Shown piece after piece: positions 5,467 to 6,679 of a stretch of 6,679 nt of DNA (position 1 is its first letter; every line of letters begins with the position of its first letter). Origin of the DNA: Bacteroidota bacterium (GTDB taxonomy: Bacteria > Zhuqueibacterota > JdFR-76 > DREG01); contig JAUXJX010000113.1 in NCBI GenBank assembly GCA_030624545.1, forward strand, positions 1 through 6,679. The letters run 5' to 3'. Both the position numbers and the translations under genes were made by a program. The notes under the pieces are model-generated. The model made no database searches, was not told the origin of the DNA, and worked only from the letters and a program-made list of their open reading frames with translations.

Positions 5467-5604
5467 TAATCTGTCAATATTCTTGAAAACCGCCAACCAG
5501 ACGTCTCCTTCCAATGTATTTTTTTTCGATTCAAAATCTATATCCAGTTTTGCTTGTGCTTAACAGTACGCATCAAATATATTGAGTCAGGCTGAAATTG
5601 AAAT
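5467..5604 (+). promoter_or_regulatory. Duplicated upstream module, copy B, upstream of acr3
   Basis: Second copy of the module at 4456-4594: AAAACCGCC (5486-5494), AAAATCTATATCCAGTTTT (5533-5551), GTGC (5556-5559) and a 44-nt block sharing CAAATATATT. TTGTGC (5554-5559) and TATATT (5578-5583) are 18 nt apart, the same spacing as in copy A, and lie 52 nt before the acr3 start. TCAA-ATATA-TTGA (5573-5585) is an inverted pair overlapping the -10-like element and resembles ArsR/SmtB-type operators (ATCAA...TTGAT form); copy A keeps only part of it. Both functions are inferred. Confidence 0.5.
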
Positions 5605-5635
5605 CGGTTGGTGAGCTTACTTTGGGATCATAAAA

Positions 5636-6679
5636 ATGGCTGAGAAGAAATTATCCGTTTTTGAAAAATATCTTACGCTGTGGGTTTTGCTGTGCATCGC
5701 CGTTGGCATTGTTTTAGGCAAGACAGCCCCCGAAATTGCAATCAAATTGGATTCTTTTTCGATCTACCAGGTATCCATTCCTATCGCCATCTGCTTGTTC
5801 TTCATGATGTATCCAATCATGGTGAAGATAGATTTTGGCGAGGTAATAACCGCAGCAAGAACACCCAGGCCGGTAGCCTTGACATTGATCATCAATTGGG
5901 TGATCAAGCCGTTTACCATGTTCTTGATTGCTTCCTTCTTTTTGGGATATCTTTTCAAGGGCTTTCTGCCCGGCACGGAAATCATCAACGGCGGTCAAGA
6001 AGTTGAGCTGTGGAGGAGTTACATCTCAGGCGCGATTCTTCTGGGCATTGCGCCGTGTACGGCCATGGTCCTAATGTGGGGATACTTGGCAAAGGGCAAT
6101 GATGGCTTGACTATTGTCATGGTCGCGATCAATTCCATTGCTATGCTTTTTCTATACGCGCCCCTCGGAGGCTTCTTATTGGGGGTAAATGCGATGCCTA
6201 TACCCTGGCAAACCATACTGTTGTCGGTGACAATCTACGTGGCCTTGCCACTCATTGCCGGATACTTTTCACGAAAATGGATTATCAAATCCAAAGGGCT
6301 AGAATGGTTTCAAACGAGGTTTCTCCATTGGCTCACGCCGGTGAGTATTGTTGCGCTTCTTGCCACATTAATGCTGCTATTCTCCTTTAAGGGAGAGGTT
6401 ATATTGAAATATCCTCTCACCATAGTCTGGATTGCCATTCCGCTTTTTATTCAAACCATATTCATTTTTGTTCTAGGATACTTTGTTCTGGCAAGATTAT
6501 TAAAACTCTCTTATCACGATGCCGCTCCTTCCGCGATGATCGGCGCTTCGAATCATTTTGAGGTTGCCATCGCCACGGCAACAATGCTTTTCGGATTATC
6601 ATCTGGAGCAGCGCTGGCGACGGTGGTTGGTGTCCTAATTGAAGTACCGGTAATGCTGATGCTGGTTTCAATTTGCAAA
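5636..6679 (+). CDS. acr3: Acr3-family arsenite efflux transporter (3' end outside the window)
   Basis: The frame starts at ATG 5636 (weak GGGA at 5624-5627 upstream; an in-frame TGA at 5612 rules out a longer form) and stays open for 348 codons to the window edge, so probably only a short C-terminal tail is missing. It is a polytopic membrane protein of the BART superfamily with about ten hydrophobic segments. Typical Acr3 blocks are present: [14 protein letters not shown] near residue 62-75, [19 protein letters not shown] with the conserved Cys at 141, [30 protein letters not shown], and the [11 protein letters not shown] motif with the conserved Glu at 309, followed by [17 protein letters not shown]. 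Acr3 exports arsenite, and in some members antimonite, driven by the proton motive force across the inner membrane. No arsR or arsC is visible in the window; such partners could lie downstream. Confidence 0.95.
   Translation, partial: MAEKKLSVFEKYLTLWVLLCIAVGIVLGKTAPEIAIKLDSFSIYQVSIPIAICLFFMMYPIMVKIDFGEVITAARTPRPVALTLIINWVIKPFTMFLIASFFLGYLFKGFLPGTEIINGGQEVELWRSYISGAILLGIAPCTAMVLMWGYLAKGNDGLTIVMVAINSIAMLFLYAPLGGFLLGVNAMPIPWQTILLSVTIYVALPLIAGYFSRKWIIKSKGLEWFQTRFLHWLTPVSIVALLATLMLLFSFKGEVILKYPLTIVWIAIPLFIQTIFIFVLGYFVLARLLKLSYHDAAPSAMIGASNHFEVAIATATMLFGLSSGAALATVVGVLIEVPVMLMLVSICK

Larger units (their letters stand above)
5201..5635. other. Gene-free stretch between the acetyltransferase and acr3
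   Basis: No gene is supported. It holds a MITE-like element (5221-5386), about 80 bp with nothing recognised (5387-5466), and the second copy of the promoter-like module (5467-5604) leading to acr3. A 63-codon minus-strand frame here lies almost wholly in the repeat element. Confidence 0.75.

Noticed and set aside
5680..6006. 108-codon plus-strand frame starting at 5680
   Set aside because: It is a shifted reading of acr3, whose correct frame from 5636 has clear transporter motifs throughout.

Overview
The window suggests a free-living Gram-negative bacterium of moderate GC content. An organism in or near the Bacteroidetes/FCB group is my best guess, but this rests only on protein style: exported PAP2 phosphatases ending in a terminal-Phe strand, a Tat-exported GH109-like protein and a DUF1080/LamG-like exported protein. 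Two upstream regions carry sigma70-like spacing rather than the classic Bacteroidetes promoter, so the phylum is not settled. All recognisable genes lie on the + strand and are separated by unusually repeat-rich intergenic DNA.

Layout: (1) 1-393 is the C-terminal part of a PAP2-family phosphatase cut by the window edge, with all three catalytic motifs. (2) 394-553 holds a possible 23-codon hydrophobic small ORF behind a perfect Shine-Dalgarno. (3) 554-1564 is a second, complete and divergent PAP2 protein that lacks two of the phosphate-binding arginines, followed by a clear intrinsic terminator at 1620-1664. (4) 1773-2456 is an exported concanavalin-like (DUF1080/LamG-type) protein; a second hairpin with a T-run lies just before its start. 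(5) 2457-2659 contains a heptanucleotide tandem repeat. (6) 2660-4051 is a Tat-exported Gfo/Idh/MocA-fold protein of the GH109 type. (7) 4052-4609 is gene-free and holds an inverted repeat interrupted by a perfect palindrome, a terminator-like hairpin and a promoter-like module. (8) 4610-5200 is a GNAT acetyltransferase. (9) 5201-5635 is gene-free and holds a 166-bp MITE-like element with 18-bp terminal inverted repeats, then a second, diverged copy of the promoter-like module. (10) 5636-6679 is an Acr3-family arsenite efflux transporter lacking only its C-terminus.

How the genes may work together: the PAP2 pair probably acts on phospholipid or isoprenoid phosphates at the cell envelope. The exported LamG-like and GH109-like proteins fit periplasmic glycan handling. 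The GNAT and acr3 genes are preceded by homologous ~138-bp upstream regions with the same -35/-10-like spacing, which suggests shared control or a dispersed promoter-bearing repeat. I see no phage, CRISPR, toxin-antitoxin or other defence system here. The most interesting material is the duplicated upstream module, the divergent PAP2 protein and the layered intergenic repeats.
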